From Microstegium vimineum (lineage: Eukaryota > Streptophyta > Magnoliopsida > Poales > Poaceae): a DNA stretch of 64,000 bases. Within the stretch, counting starts at the first letter, position 1. The number at the start of each line of letters is the position of its first letter. The stretch covers positions 13,553,498-13,617,497 of the forward strand of contig CM039141.1 in the NCBI GenBank assembly GCA_022036555.1, in the 5' to 3' direction. The notes below the pieces were generated by a model. The model did no database searches, was not told the DNA's origin, and saw only the letters and a list, made by a program, of their open reading frames with translations. Made by a program: the position numbers and the translations under genes. This document shows, one piece after another, positions 48,517 through 59,724 of the stretch.

Positions 48517-48972
48517 ATGGGCCGCTTGTACGGCCACGGGAAGGGCATGTCCTCGTCTGTGCTGCCCTACGCTCGCGTCGCCCCTGGTTGGGTGAGGTCG
48601 ACCGCTGGGGAGGTGGAGGACATGATCGTGCGCGCCGCCAAGAAGGGCCACCTGCCGTCGCAGATCGGTGCGCTGCTCCGCGACACGCACGGCGTTCCGC
48701 TGGTCCACGGCGTCACGGGCGGCAAGATCCTGCGCGTGCTCAGGGCCCACGGACTGGCGCCGGAGGTGCCCGAGGACCTGTACTTCCTCATCAAGAAGGC
48801 CGTCGCGATCAGGAAGCACCTGGACCGGAACCGGACGGACGTGGACGCCAAGTTCCGTCTCATCCTCGTCGAAAGCAGGGTCCACCGCCTGATCCGCTAC
48901 TACCGCCGTACCAAGAAGATCGCCGCCAACTTGAAGTACGAATCCACCACCGCGAGCACTCTGGTGGCCTAA
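48517..48972 (+). CDS. RPS13: 40S ribosomal protein S13 (uS15), intronless
   Basis: An uninterrupted 151-residue frame encodes the small-subunit protein eS13/uS15, which binds 18S rRNA. MGRLYGHGKGMSSSVLPY is the N-terminal S13 region. KKGHLPSQIGALLRDTHGVP, GKILRVLRAHGLAPEVPEDL, YFLIKKAVAIRKHL, KFRLILVESRVHRLIRYYRR and the C-terminus KYESTTASTLVA match the family end to end and at full length. The start has an optimal context (GCCACCATGG). As I recall, plant RPS13 genes usually contain introns; this one has none and is very GC-rich. Substitutions such as VRSTAGEVEDMIVRA are unusual for the family. It may be a retrocopy that kept an intact frame. TGGGCY boxes upstream suggest expression. Confidence 0.95.
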   Translation: MGRLYGHGKGMSSSVLPYARVAPGWVRSTAGEVEDMIVRAAKKGHLPSQIGALLRDTHGVPLVHGVTGGKILRVLRAHGLAPEVPEDLYFLIKKAVAIRKHLDRNRTDVDAKFRLILVESRVHRLIRYYRRTKKIAANLKYESTTASTLVA

Positions 48973-49792
48973 TGGTTTCGTTTCATCATCTCGGTTCCTG
49001 TGAATCAATTCTCTACAGCTTTGGAGTTTACCTTAATTGTATGGAAGTTAAGTGATAGCAAGTACTTTATGCTATGTTAATGTGAGGTCTTTAAATTTAT
49101 CCACCCGTGCACCTAGGAAGAGGTATGTATCTTGAGACTTGACAGTTATGAGACTGGATCAGGTTTTTGACCTTTGAAGCTGCATTATTCAATATGGTAG
49201 GCTTAAGCTTGAGTAGGTTGGTGATGCTCTCATCGAAAGTTCAGAATGAAGCAAGAGACTTGGTATTTGGTGTTGCCTTCCCCCTTTCTATCTTGGTTTC
49301 ACCAATTAGTTCGTGGTACACAATTTTTTTTATAGCTTAGCTAGTGAGCTATTCTACATTGGTTGATATTTGAGGAATCTCCCAGGAAACAATGATACTT
49401 ATGGATGTCGGTTTCCTTATCCCATAATTTTAAATGGTGTGCGATGTGTTAGGTTCTGTTGCTTATCAAGTTTTAGGTTAGGTTCTAGATCATTCGGGTG
49501 TTCCTTAGAATTTTTGGATGTGTTCCAATTTGAACATATAAGAAGTTGGATCTTGCTGCCCACAAAGTATCTTTTGGTTGGTATAGTGAGCATTCCAATG
49601 TTCTATTTCAGAGAATTTAATCAAGTGACTTGGATTGGATTCCTTGTCATTGCTTCATGCAAATAGATTGAGATTAATACTGTTCACCTTAGAGTAAAAA
49701 TAAAAACATGATGGCAGGCTTTATGAAATATCATGTTTGGGTCCTACTGCGTCGTTTGTGGTTAGGTTCCTGGTTCAACTTACATGTTAAAG
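48973..49792. other. 3' flank of RPS13 and intergenic region
   Basis: AT-rich sequence without a recognised gene. No poly-A tract or flanking duplication clearly marking a retroposition event was seen directly after the stop codon. Confidence 0.5.
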
Positions 49793-49794
49793 TA

Positions 49795-50911
49795 CTCCTC
49801 CATCCAAATTTATAAGACATCCAGAATTTTGGAGATCAAATATTAGTATGACTAATTATTATGATAATAACAATATTTATGATTGGCAATAAGTACATTA
49901 GATTTGTTATTAGTATAATTTTCATAGTATGTTTATTGATGTCTAAATCTTGTATTTTCTCTATAATTATTGGTTAACTTGAGCAATGTTTTCTAGTCGT
50001 CGACCTAAATCGCGATTGATCTGGTCCTTATCGGTTCCCACAATGTCCGATTAGGGTCAACCGATATCGATCAGGGCGTACTAGAAACCTAGTAGGTCTG
50101 TCTAAGAATTAGTCGTCGACTAATCGCGATTACGTTAAGGCCAGTATGGACGATAGTTGGTGACTTTCATTTTTATGTTGGACTTGTGCCATTTTTGTGG
50201 CTTGCTGCTGCCCATTAGACTCACTGTTTCTTTGGCCTGCTAGGGTTACCCTTTATATCCTATTTGCTTCCCAGTTCCATTTTCTCTTCCCGCACAACAG
50301 CCGCCACCTGCATTCTATTTCCCGCGCAGTTTCTCCAACCATCGGTGGCTCACCTTCTCCAGCCACAGGCGCCTCCACTCTCCAGCAAAGAGAAACTGCT
50401 CTCCTCCACAGCCAGCTGCTCTTTCTCACCACCGGCCCTTCTCACCTGTCGGCTGCTCTCCTCCCCGCCGGCCCTTCTCCTTAGCCGGCTGCACACGGGT
50501 CTTCGTGATGAGCTACTTTGACGACGGTATGTGCCTTCCCCTCTCCATCTTCTCCCTCTCCTCCCCTATTCCTCATTCTGCAGCCTCTCTGGATCTCTGC
50601 TAAGTTACTTGGTGCTTGCTTCTCTGGTTCTCCATCATCCATCCTAAAAAGTTGTGCTTCTGCAGATGTATATATAGGTATATATATATAGTAGGTATAT
50701 GTCCTGATATATAGGACGACTTGGATGACCAGCACGGTCGACTAGGCTCGACTAATCGGCCTAGTCGACGACTAATCACGATTAGTCGTTTGATCGGTCC
50801 CATGGCGACTAGGTTCGACTAGGTTCGACTGGACGATTAGAAAACATTGAACTTGAGATGTTTTGACTCTCCAAGATTCTTGGAATGTCTTATAATTTGG
50901 GATGGAGGGAG
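49795..50911. mobile_element. Stowaway-type MITE interrupted by a hAT element
   Basis: The left end CTCCTCCATCCAAATTTATA and the reverse complement of the right end CTCCCTCCATCCCAAATTAT agree. TA dinucleotides flank both ends (49793-49794 and 50912-50913). Without the nested hAT and one copy of its target duplication the MITE would be about 243 bp, normal for Stowaway. Confidence 0.88.
49984..50849. mobile_element. Non-autonomous hAT element nested in a Stowaway MITE
   Basis: The ends are CAATGTTTTCTAGTCGTC and, reverse-complemented, CAATGTTTTCTAATCGTC. A perfect 8-bp duplication AACTTGAG flanks it (49976-49983 and 50850-50857). Subterminal regions are rich in GTCGACTAATCG and GACTAGG words. 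The 866-bp interior includes a C/T-rich segment (50270-50500) that might be a captured host sequence; its origin is not recognised. No transposase is present. Confidence 0.93.
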
Positions 50912-50913
50912 TA

Positions 50914-53130
50914 GATTGCATGCCTAGAGAATGTAATAGGGTTGCTCATGATTTGGCTGCTCTTGGTCCATGTGCTCTGCAGAAGCCATCTATGTGCTTG
51001 ATGTAATTCCACACTGTATTGTCCTAGTTACTGAAAATATCTCATGATTAATTCAAGTGCTGTTTCCTCTAAAAAATGCTTAGTGATATACTCTTATTAT
51101 GGGACAATTCCACGCTGTCTGTCATGTTCAGAGCGTTTCTACTTCTTGATTGGGATGCTCATGATTAATTCAAGTGCTGTTTCCTCTAAAAAATGCTTAG
51201 TGATATACTCTTATTATGGGACAGAATGGGTATTTATGATTAATTCCACGCTGTCTGTCATGTCAGAGCGTTTCTACTTCTTGATTGGGATGTTTCCTTT
51301 GCTGAGGGTCTTGCAAACATGGTTATATATATGCTAGAATGCTAGATTGCCAGATGGTCTCTATTCTCACTAAGAGTCCACTAGGTTCTCTTAGGGAAAT
51401 TATTTCTATTTTCCTTTTAAGAATTTTATCCCAGAATGGTTCAAGACTAATATTACGTTGTTTTAATTTATACCATGTACATTCTCTGTGAGGGGTACGA
51501 CTAAACCTCCAAAGGTTATGTTTTCAGAGTAATGGTGTAGCCAATTCTGTTCCACTAAATTGAGATCCCAAAACTGTATATAATTTGTATATAGTGAGCT
51601 TGAATCTTTGTAACTCCATAACTTGTCATTATGCAATGTTGAGTGATCATTTGCATTATCGAGCTGGAACCTAACTATTGGGTGGCAGTGGACTTTGTTT
51701 GTTTTGGGCTTTTGACTGGCTTTCATGTTGTAGTGTCTTGAGATAACCAGGTGGTTTTTAAGTTGCTAAGTTCACTTTTATTGTTCGGGTCAGGTCCGCT
51801 TACTTGGGATGTTTCCTTGGCAAATGATCAAAGTGTAACAGGCATGGGATAGCTATTATCTCCTTGCTACCACCCCACTGAAAAATTTGGATGAAATTAT
51901 TTTGAGAATATTTGGATCTGGTTAGACTTTGCAGTATTTTGAGCATAACGAGTATGCCCTTGCTACCAGCTACTCCGTATAGCCCAAAGCACCTACGCAC
52001 AATCCCTTTAGTCCAATTTATGTGTAGGTGCTTCCAGTTGTAACAACCAGACATTTTTGTCCTCAGTTGTTTGCACATATGTTAGTGACTAATTAAGTAA
52101 TTAGAAAGTCTAATCCCATCCATGAGTGACAATGATTGATCAAATAAAGCATCTACGCTTTATCATGTGGACGCACTGCTGGCTGGGGCTTGTAGCGCTG
52201 GGAATTGTTGTCGCATGCACGCCAGTGGTCAAAATAATGCAGCATGATTTTCGATATAGTTGGATGCTTGATTTGAACTGATTGTGGACACTGTCTGCAC
52301 TTGCTGTCTGGATTTCATATCACTATTTTTTATTATTCGCGAAGGTCTTGAATAGGGTTCAAATAGTTGCAGTGTTTGGACTGTTTTGATCACTGCTACA
52401 GTGTTGGTGTCAGTTGCTCAAACTTTTGTGTATGATTTCAACTTTTAAGGAACGAGAAACTCATCTTGGTGAATGATTCGTTTCAGTTGGTTTGGATATA
52501 TAATATTTATCTTGCTGGATGTGAAGATTAGTTTTTGGAAGAGATGAATTGGACATTTGAACCACTCAACCACTGTAACTGATTGTAGTATGGCTGGTGG
52601 TTTATGTGGTTGATAATTCGGCTGTTGTTGTTTTATGTGGTTTATGTGGTTCATGGCTGATAAGCTTAAGCAAAGCGTTACGAAAAGACATTAGTCGGCT
52701 TAGTTTATCTCGAACCTGCTTTGGATATTGGTTTCCATGCTTTCGTACTTATGTCTGCACATGTTAGCAAACATATTTGTACTGCTGAGTCAGATCAGGT
52801 CGATAGATCGATCCAGATGCCATCTACTCTTCTCTGCTAGTTGCTTCAGATGTGGTATACGATGGAGAACAAATTGACTGCCTCGCATGTTCTGGTCAAA
52901 GCCGGGCAAGAATTCTCTGATGCCGCAAAGTGCAGGATAAACAAGGACGTTGCTTGTACACTTTGCCATGTTATTAAATTGAGCACACCATTTGTATATG
53001 TATAAACCAGAGATCGCCGGACATGTTGCCATGGCGCCGTCTGATCGGACAGTTCATCACCAAGCAAATTTTTTTTATTGCCGAGCAATTTTTTTTATCG
53101 CTGGATCCAACAGCTTCCCAGCCTGCGAAT
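50914..53130. other. Intergenic region with a local duplication
   Basis: No gene is recognised. The only structure is the tandem duplication at 51041-51292. Confidence 0.5.
51041..51292. repeat. Tandem duplication, ~117-bp unit
   Basis: 51041-51157 is repeated at 51158-51292. The second copy carries an 18-base insertion around 51224-51246 and lacks one T. Each starts CTCATGATTAATTCAAGTGC and ends TTGATTGGGATG. Confidence 0.95.
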
Positions 53131-53135
53131 CTGCA

Positions 53136-53141
53136 TATAAA
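53136..53141 (+). promoter_or_regulatory. Probable TATA box of the small gene at 53305
   Basis: TATAAA occurs within GCATATAAATGG, about 165 bases upstream of the start codon and just before a plausible leader. Confidence 0.5.
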
Positions 53142-53304
53142 TGGTTACGATCGATCGTTCAGACAGTTGGGTGCGTACTGTTTCCAGCATCTGACAAAAA
53201 AAAAAGTCACATCGGCTTATAGTATCCTCTTCTCCGGTGCGGCGACCTCCGTCCATCTCCTGCTCGGCTGCTCGCCGCTCGCGCTTCATTCTTGTGTGGT
53301 GTCC

Positions 53305-53658
53305 ATGGCCAGTCTCGTGCACCAGGCGTCCATGCCGGCGATGGCGCCGCCGTGCGACGAGGAGCTGGTCCCACAGGGCTTCAGCTGCTTCGGCCGCTCG
53401 CTGTCGCGGGCGTCGTCGTCGAGCCGGTTGGAGTACAGGGCGTTGCAGCAAGAGCAGGGCGAGGAGAGGCCCGCCGCCGCCGCGCAGGACGCGCGGTCGG
53501 CGCGCGCCAAGCTGCGGTGGAAGGCGGTGGCGCACGAGATCATGGCGAAGGGCAGCGGCGGCGGCGCGCGGCGGAGGAAGCAGCAGCAGCAGCTGGCGGC
53601 CTTCAGCTACGACTCCCGGAGCTACGCTCTCAACTTCGACCAGGGCGCCGACGAGTAG
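53305..53658 (+). CDS. Small plant protein of unknown function with C-terminal FSYDSRSYALNFD motif
   Basis: A single-exon frame of 117 residues, MASLVHQASMPAMAPPCDEE onward. Its middle contains KLRWKAVAHEIMAKG followed by a basic patch (ARRRKQQQQ). The end carries FSYDSRSYALNFDQGADE. Small plant proteins with a basic helix and a conserved FxYDxxSYxLNFD C-terminus form a widespread uncharacterised family; some members are reported as stress- or elicitor-responsive. No signal peptide or membrane segment is visible. The start has the context GTCCATGG and a TATA box lies upstream. An in-frame ATG at 53023 exists but the intervening sequence looks non-coding. Function unknown. Confidence 0.8.
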   Translation: MASLVHQASMPAMAPPCDEELVPQGFSCFGRSLSRASSSSRLEYRALQQEQGEERPAAAAQDARSARAKLRWKAVAHEIMAKGSGGGARRRKQQQQLAAFSYDSRSYALNFDQGADE

Positions 53659-54534
53659 CCGCAGCAGCAGCGTGCGCCGCATGTCTGCGCGCGTGCTGCT
53701 GAGCTGAGCTTGCTGCGGCCGGCTAGCTGACCCTGCGCGCGGCGCGGTGCGGATCGGAGCCTGAAACAACGTGGTGGCACGTGCGTGGGTGCGTGCGACC
53801 CGGCGGTGCAGGCGTGCAGCGACGACCGGCTGGCGAGGGAACAATGGTGATCTACCCCAAGCTGGAGAGAAAAGCATGAGTTTTTACTGTGTAGAGAGAT
53901 CTACATCTGCTCCATACACTAGAGATCCGCTCCTTTTGTTTGAACTTCTTCTTTTTTCCATTCAGATGGCACGATCATGTTTGGGTGATTCGTCCTGGAA
54001 TGTTCGAGTGGTGCAATAAGAGTTGGCTCCTCAAAGTATTTTCTTCAGTCCGTATTATTTTTACTACCGTTCTTTTTGTCGCTTCATGCTTTACCACATG
54101 TGACCAAGAGGGGAAAGGCTGCGGGCTATTTCCCTTCCCCAGACCCCGCAGTGCGGGAGCCTACGGCACTGGGTACACCCTTTTATGCTTCGTTAAGACG
54201 ATACAGTATAATGTATGTGCGCCTTGCTGATCACATTGTTTAGGTTCGCCACATCAAGCTGTTTGGTTGCCGCCTTGCTGATCAGAAAGGCAGAAATCAA
54301 GCTGTTTGTAAGCTGAATCAGCCATGAAGGCACGAAGGATAGGATTTGGATGCACCATTCACGTAGGACATGGAAAAAATAAATAAATGAGCTGGATTCT
54401 ATAAAGACAGGGTGAATTTGTTTCTATGAACATCACCGAAAGATTGAATCAAATGGATTTTGAGATTAACTTACAAGTTCTTCAAATATGCCAAGTTGTG
54501 ACAGCACATTGAAAAATGAACAAGCAAGTTGAAC

Positions 54535-54603
<69 letters not shown>

Positions 54604-54955
54604 AAACTAACCGTTCACATAGTCAGTGTGACATCTTGTTTACCGGTCGAATATGTCAGGTGGGTTGTGTCATGTACAAAGATACTTGTGTGCTCCACGA
54701 CTCCATCGTTGTACATTACTTCTTTGTGACAAGTATCCATTCTGTCTTAAAAAGGGTAATTCTCGTTCTTGAGAAGTCAAAGAATTTTAAAATTGATCAA
54801 ATCGAAAAAGAATCAGTGAAATTTATATTTTATAATAATTATTAATACTTAATAGATAAATTATGAAGTACGTTTTTATAGTAGAGACATAAGTTTATAA
54901 ATTTCATCGATCTTAAATAAAAATATTAATTCGGTTTAAATCAGCAGCCCGCGAC
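53659..54955. other. 3' flank and intergenic region
   Basis: No gene is recognised. A GC-rich 3' part of the preceding gene extends to about 53850. An AT microsatellite lies at 54538-54600. Confidence 0.5.
54538..54600. repeat. (AT)n microsatellite
   Basis: An alternating A-T tract of about 63 bases. Confidence 0.97.
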
Positions 54956-54959
54956 AGGT

Positions 54960-56343
54960 ATGGAGAATGGAGAAGACTCTTGGGCCTTGGCCACGACCCA
55001 CGAGCCCACGACATCAGCGACAAATCAAAAGGGTCCTTCGTGAGAGAACACGTCAGTGCCACCAGCAACGGAGCCGGTCAGCCGGAGCCCCACCAGGCAC
55101 TGCACTGCCCATGGACGCACGCCTCGCGGCGCGCCCAGCCCGCCCGCGTGTGCGTGCCCCTGTCCGCCTCCCGTTTGCCTCCAGCGCAACGCGGCGCGCG
55201 GGGTGGCGGTGCCCTCGCGATCCTCGTGTCGATTCCAGCGGCGGGGGTACCTTTCCCTCCCCTGGCCGTTGCCCGCGCCTCGCGGTCGCGCACCGGAACC
55301 GGAGCCCCGCGGCGAATCTAGGTTTGCCTCCGCCCCGCCCTCTCCTACCGAGACTCCCAGCGGCTGGAATTAGGACGAGGGTAACAGGCGACGGAGGCTG
55401 CGAGGGACGCCCCCTCGTCGAATGCAGCGGCGATCGATCTGTTGAGGAGCAGCCGGGGCACGCAGGAGGTTAGTCTAGGCACGTATCGCCTCTCACCCTC
55501 TGTTTTCCTTTTTTCCCCCTAGACGGTTCGATCCAATGTGCTTGCTGCTGGCTGATCGGGTCACGCTGATGCTGGATGAGTGTAAATTGAGCGGAATTCC
55601 AGATTTAGTCCCATTTATTCGTAGTAGTAGACACCATAATCATATTTTCCCTCACTTCCTCGAAATTTCGCACTTGATCGTCTTGAGTTGGTGGCGAAAT
55701 GGTTATTCTGGGTTTCTATCTCTACCTCGAGCGCGACGGTGGTCGGTGGTGGACACTTTTATGCAGCCGTGAGGACTGAGGAGGACCGAGGAGGCCACGG
55801 GACCAAAAGTGTGAGAGTGGCCAAAAGTGTGAGAGTGACGCGGTGGTGATGGCCTGATGGGACTACGGGAGGCGGGGGGCAGGGATGTCCGGATGCGTGA
55901 CTCATCAAGGGTCTAGAGAAATGGAAGGATTGGAGAAATGGTTTAGACAATTCGAGTGCGATGTGAGTGAGGATAGGCGGCCAGCCACACTTGCAATTTA
56001 TTTTCTGCGCGTCAACAAGCTGCCTCCCAGTTCATTTTCTTAACTGGTTTAGATTTGTTTGTTTCATTACTGACCTAACCCCATGCTTTCTACTCCTATT
56101 TACTAATTACTATTGTGACTTTGGACTCGATGAATTAGAAAGCACAGTTTAATTCATTTGTACAGATGGCTTTATTGTTTATAAAATGTTCAATAAAGAG
56201 CTGCTATTAATTGAGAAGAGAATCTACTAATTGATGGGCCATGAAGTTCCATGATTTTTCATTTGCTTGAGAAGAATGGAGCCTTTCTTGTTGTTTTCTG
56301 AATGATATAACCGGACACTGCAGTTGAGGGGAAAGCTTTGAAA
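54960..56343 (+). other. Probable 5' leader and 5' intron of the adenylyl-sulfate kinase gene
   Basis: A GC-rich stretch (54960-55468) ends in a donor-like GAG|GTTAGT at 55469. An acceptor CACTGCAG ends at 56323, just 20 bases before the start codon at 56344. This fits a leader exon plus an ~850-bp intron. Joining them leaves the leader's open frame in phase with the kinase (see findings). The intron itself shows nothing coding. Confidence 0.5.
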
Positions 56344-59300
56344 ATGTCATCCACTGTGCTGAAGTCATCAAATATCTTCTGGCATGATTGCCCAGTTGGC
56401 AAGACTGATCGCCAGAAGCTACTCAAGCAGAAAGGCTGTGTTGTCTGGATTACCGGCCTTAGTGGTTCAGGTAAGCAAACCTTGCTTTCTCTTGAACAGG
56501 TTTGTTGTGTGCTTCTTGCACTGTTGATGCAATTGTTTAAATTTCCATGCTAAGATAACGTCAACTGCAGTTGGTGACTCTTTCTGCTTCGTATATATTA
56601 TATCCTCTTTGTTTGTCTATTGTTGACCATTGTTTTGTTGTTGGATAATGTCATCTGCCATTTTTATGTACATGAACTGAGATTTCTACACTGCACCGTT
56701 TTGCTTGAATTATTGAATTCTGCTAAAGTCATTTTGGCCCAATGCTTTGATTACTGTTTTATCCATTTTAAGTAACAAAATTGATGCTTTCACAGTATTG
56801 TTATTGAATGGCTTTCTAGTTTTCTTCTCTTTTCATCCATGCATTTCCATCTTGTTCATGAATTTGGCCGAAACCTTTATTTGTTTCAAGAAAATAAGTT
56901 CAATTCTGTTCTAATAAGAAACCTATTCGTTTTGGCCTGGATAAATTACATACCTTATTTTCACTTGCCTTAAATTCATACAAATAACTTTCAGGTTCTT
57001 AAAAGGTAAATATGCACTGAAGCTGTCTAGTACTTACATAGTTTGCTGACATGTCTTGATGCTCATTTTGGCGGTTACTCTGCTGGTCTCTTGAAGTTTG
57101 GTTTAGTTTAGTTTAGAGGTGAAATGCCTTGAGCACCTTGATGAATCTCTTGTAAGCTGGTGACCCCAGCAGAACTAAACTTTGCTTTCTATAAATCCGG
57201 ACCAATGGTCATTCGTCTAAAAAAGGTAAATATGCAAAGTTTCCAAAAGAACTGTAATATATTTTTTTTTTTCAGTTTGTATGGCATATGTCTACTGTCA
57301 CTACATTCCCTCTCCACAGTATCTTCAGGACTTACATTGCATTCTTTTTCTTAAAATAAATCAGTTTTTTTTTCTGTTTTTTTTCAAAGGATGGCTACAT
57401 TTAAATGATAAATCTCCAATATCATTTGTGTTTCCAATTGAAACTTTTAGTTTTTTAGATGGTAGTTTTTTTTATCTAATTTCTTTTCAATTCTTTCATC
57501 TTGCCAAGGTAAAAGTACGTTGGCATGCACATTAGGTCGGGAGCTCCACACAAGAGGGAAGCTTGCATATGTCCTTGATGGTGATAACTTAAGACATGGT
57601 CTGAACAAGGATCTTGGCTTTAAAGCTGAAGATCGTGCTGAAAATATAAGGAGAGTTGGTAAGCGTCTCGCCATCATAGATTATAATATTTAAAGAAACT
57701 CGCATATAAGTAAAAGAATGATAAACCAGTCCTGCATTTGCCATTATTTTTTTCTTTCCAGCATTCTGCAGTTCACATTTTGTTTCAACTATTTTGGACA
57801 GGTGAAGTAGCAAAGCTATTTTCAGACGCGGGCCTTGTATGCATTGCAAGTTTGATATCTCCATATAGGAGAGACCGTGAATCTTGCCGTGCATTGTTGT
57901 CTGATGGTAGCTTTATTGAAGTAAGAGATCCATTTTATTTGTTTTGTATTTATTGAACTTAGCGACCTCATGGGTTTACCGCCAAACACCCGTGGACTTT
58001 TGCAGGTTTTCTTGAACATGTCCTTGGAATTGTGTGAAGCAAGGGATCCAAAGGGCCTATATAAGCTTGCTCGTGCAGGAAAAATAAAGGGTAAGGTTCA
58101 TATGATGCTTAGTGTCCAAAATGGAAATAGTTTAGAGTGCTTAGTGCTTCCTGCAAAGCAAAATTGGATCAAACCTGAAATATTTTTAAATGTGAATCAT
58201 ATTTCTGGCTTGTTTTCTAATGTTAGGTTCACTGCCTAAGAACAATTTAGAATACTAATTGAGTCGAATTATACTTTCTTTTGGTAGCAGCCCCTTAGTT
58301 CTGATATGATTTTGCAGCGACAGTCAAATTTTGATGATGCATGTACTGTCAATGTGAAAATGATTTTATTTTCTTAAACACGCAGGAGAGCTGTGTATCA
58401 TTAAAAGGGTATAAGAAACCCGTAGAACAGACACTCTCACCAGCACCTTTAGACTAAGCCAAAAATGATCTTGACCTGGACCTGATAATACACTTAAAAT
58501 GTAGCCTTGGGGCAATCAGATTTTTGGTTCCTTGGCTATACTGTAATAACCAATGGTGTTGCAACTAGAAAATGTGTAAGCTTACTTGTAGGTTCTCTTT
58601 TGTTACTATGCTCTTTGTTCACATTTGTTCACTCATTGATCATGTTACTTCTGAATGCTGAATTTAAATAAATTGGACTGATTTGTTTTGAATCTGGACC
58701 AGACCTGAACCATGGAGTTAGAGTTAGAGGCCAGTGCATGGTAGGGCCCTTAAATATTTTCTTTTCTGGTGTCAGAATACCCATTTGTAAGTTAGTTCAA
58801 AGTGTTCTCTAGTCGAGAAATGGAAAAGCAGAAAATGAGTAAGCCTGAAAGTTTTAACCAGTAACCATCTATTGTAAAAGATATCTTATATGAACAGAAA
58901 CATGCTCACTGCAAAAATTCTGTTATGGCAGGCTTATCTTCATTTTTAAAGTCAACCTGTCTTGTTAACTCATATAGAGTTTAAGCTTCAAGTTTTAAAC
59001 ATGGTTTGTTGCAGGTTTTACAGGAATAGATCACCCTTATGAAGCACCACTGAATTGCGAGGTACATTATTACATTAGATTTTCTGTCATCTTCACATGT
59101 TGAAGTGTGTATTATAAGGTGTTAATGTAGCTGTTGGTTTTTGTTCATATAAAAAATTGGTAGCCTGGAACTCAAGATTCAATGTCATAGGAAATGCATT
59201 GTCGGATTAAGAGAAGAGAGTGTGCTTTACCATTTTCTTTTATCGCAACATGGTGAATTGTGTAGGTTTAACATGCTCTTTAGCTGTTTGCAAAGAATAG

Positions 59301-59724
59301 TTTGGGTAGCAAACGTTGGCTAAACCACAACAGTAATTATATGAGGATCTTTACATGACTTTCTAAAAGTGTCATATTTATAGCTGACAAACATGGTTGA
59401 ATTGCTTTCCTGGTCTAAGAACGGAATTATGCTTGACTCTGTGCTATGCTTGTATCAAGTTAGTAACCTCTTTGTTTGTGACATATACACGTTGACTCAA
59501 ACATGGTTAAATTGCTTTCCTGGTCTAAGAACTAAATTATGCTCGACTCTGTGCTATGCTTGTATCAAGTTAGTAACCTCTTTGTTTGTGACCTATACAC
59601 GTTGACTCTCTTGCCTTACTTGCAGATTGAGATCAAGGAAGTGGATGGTGTATGCCCTTCACCTTCTGACATGGCACGGCATGTGGTTACTTACCTTGAG
59701 GAGAAAGGATTGCTGCACGAGTAG
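56344..59724 (+). CDS. APK: Adenylyl-sulfate (APS) kinase
   Basis: The enzyme phosphorylates adenosine 5'-phosphosulfate with ATP to make PAPS, the sulfate donor for sulfotransferases. Six exons (56344-56470, 57509-57658, 57802-57920, 58006-58090, 59015-59061, 59626-59724) join in frame to 208 residues. Visible motifs are the P-loop GLSGSGKS at residues 38-45, the APS-site segment LDGDNLRHGLNKDLGF (about 65-80), RAENIRRVGEVAKLF, ISPYRRDRESCR, and ARDPKGLYKLARAGKIKGFT. The start MSSTVLKSSNIFWHDCPVGK matches the short cytosolic-type isoforms of grasses. FTGIDHPYEAP has His where the family normally has Asp (FTGIDDPYE). The last intron carries a 110-bp tandem duplication. The gene otherwise appears intact. 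Localisation depends on the true start (see findings). Confidence 0.95.
59388..59607. repeat. 110-bp tandem duplication in the last APS kinase intron
   Basis: 59388-59497 and 59498-59607 are about 95 percent alike by eye, starting CAAACATGGTT and ending GTTGACTC. The second copy ends 18 bases before the last exon. Confidence 0.95.
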
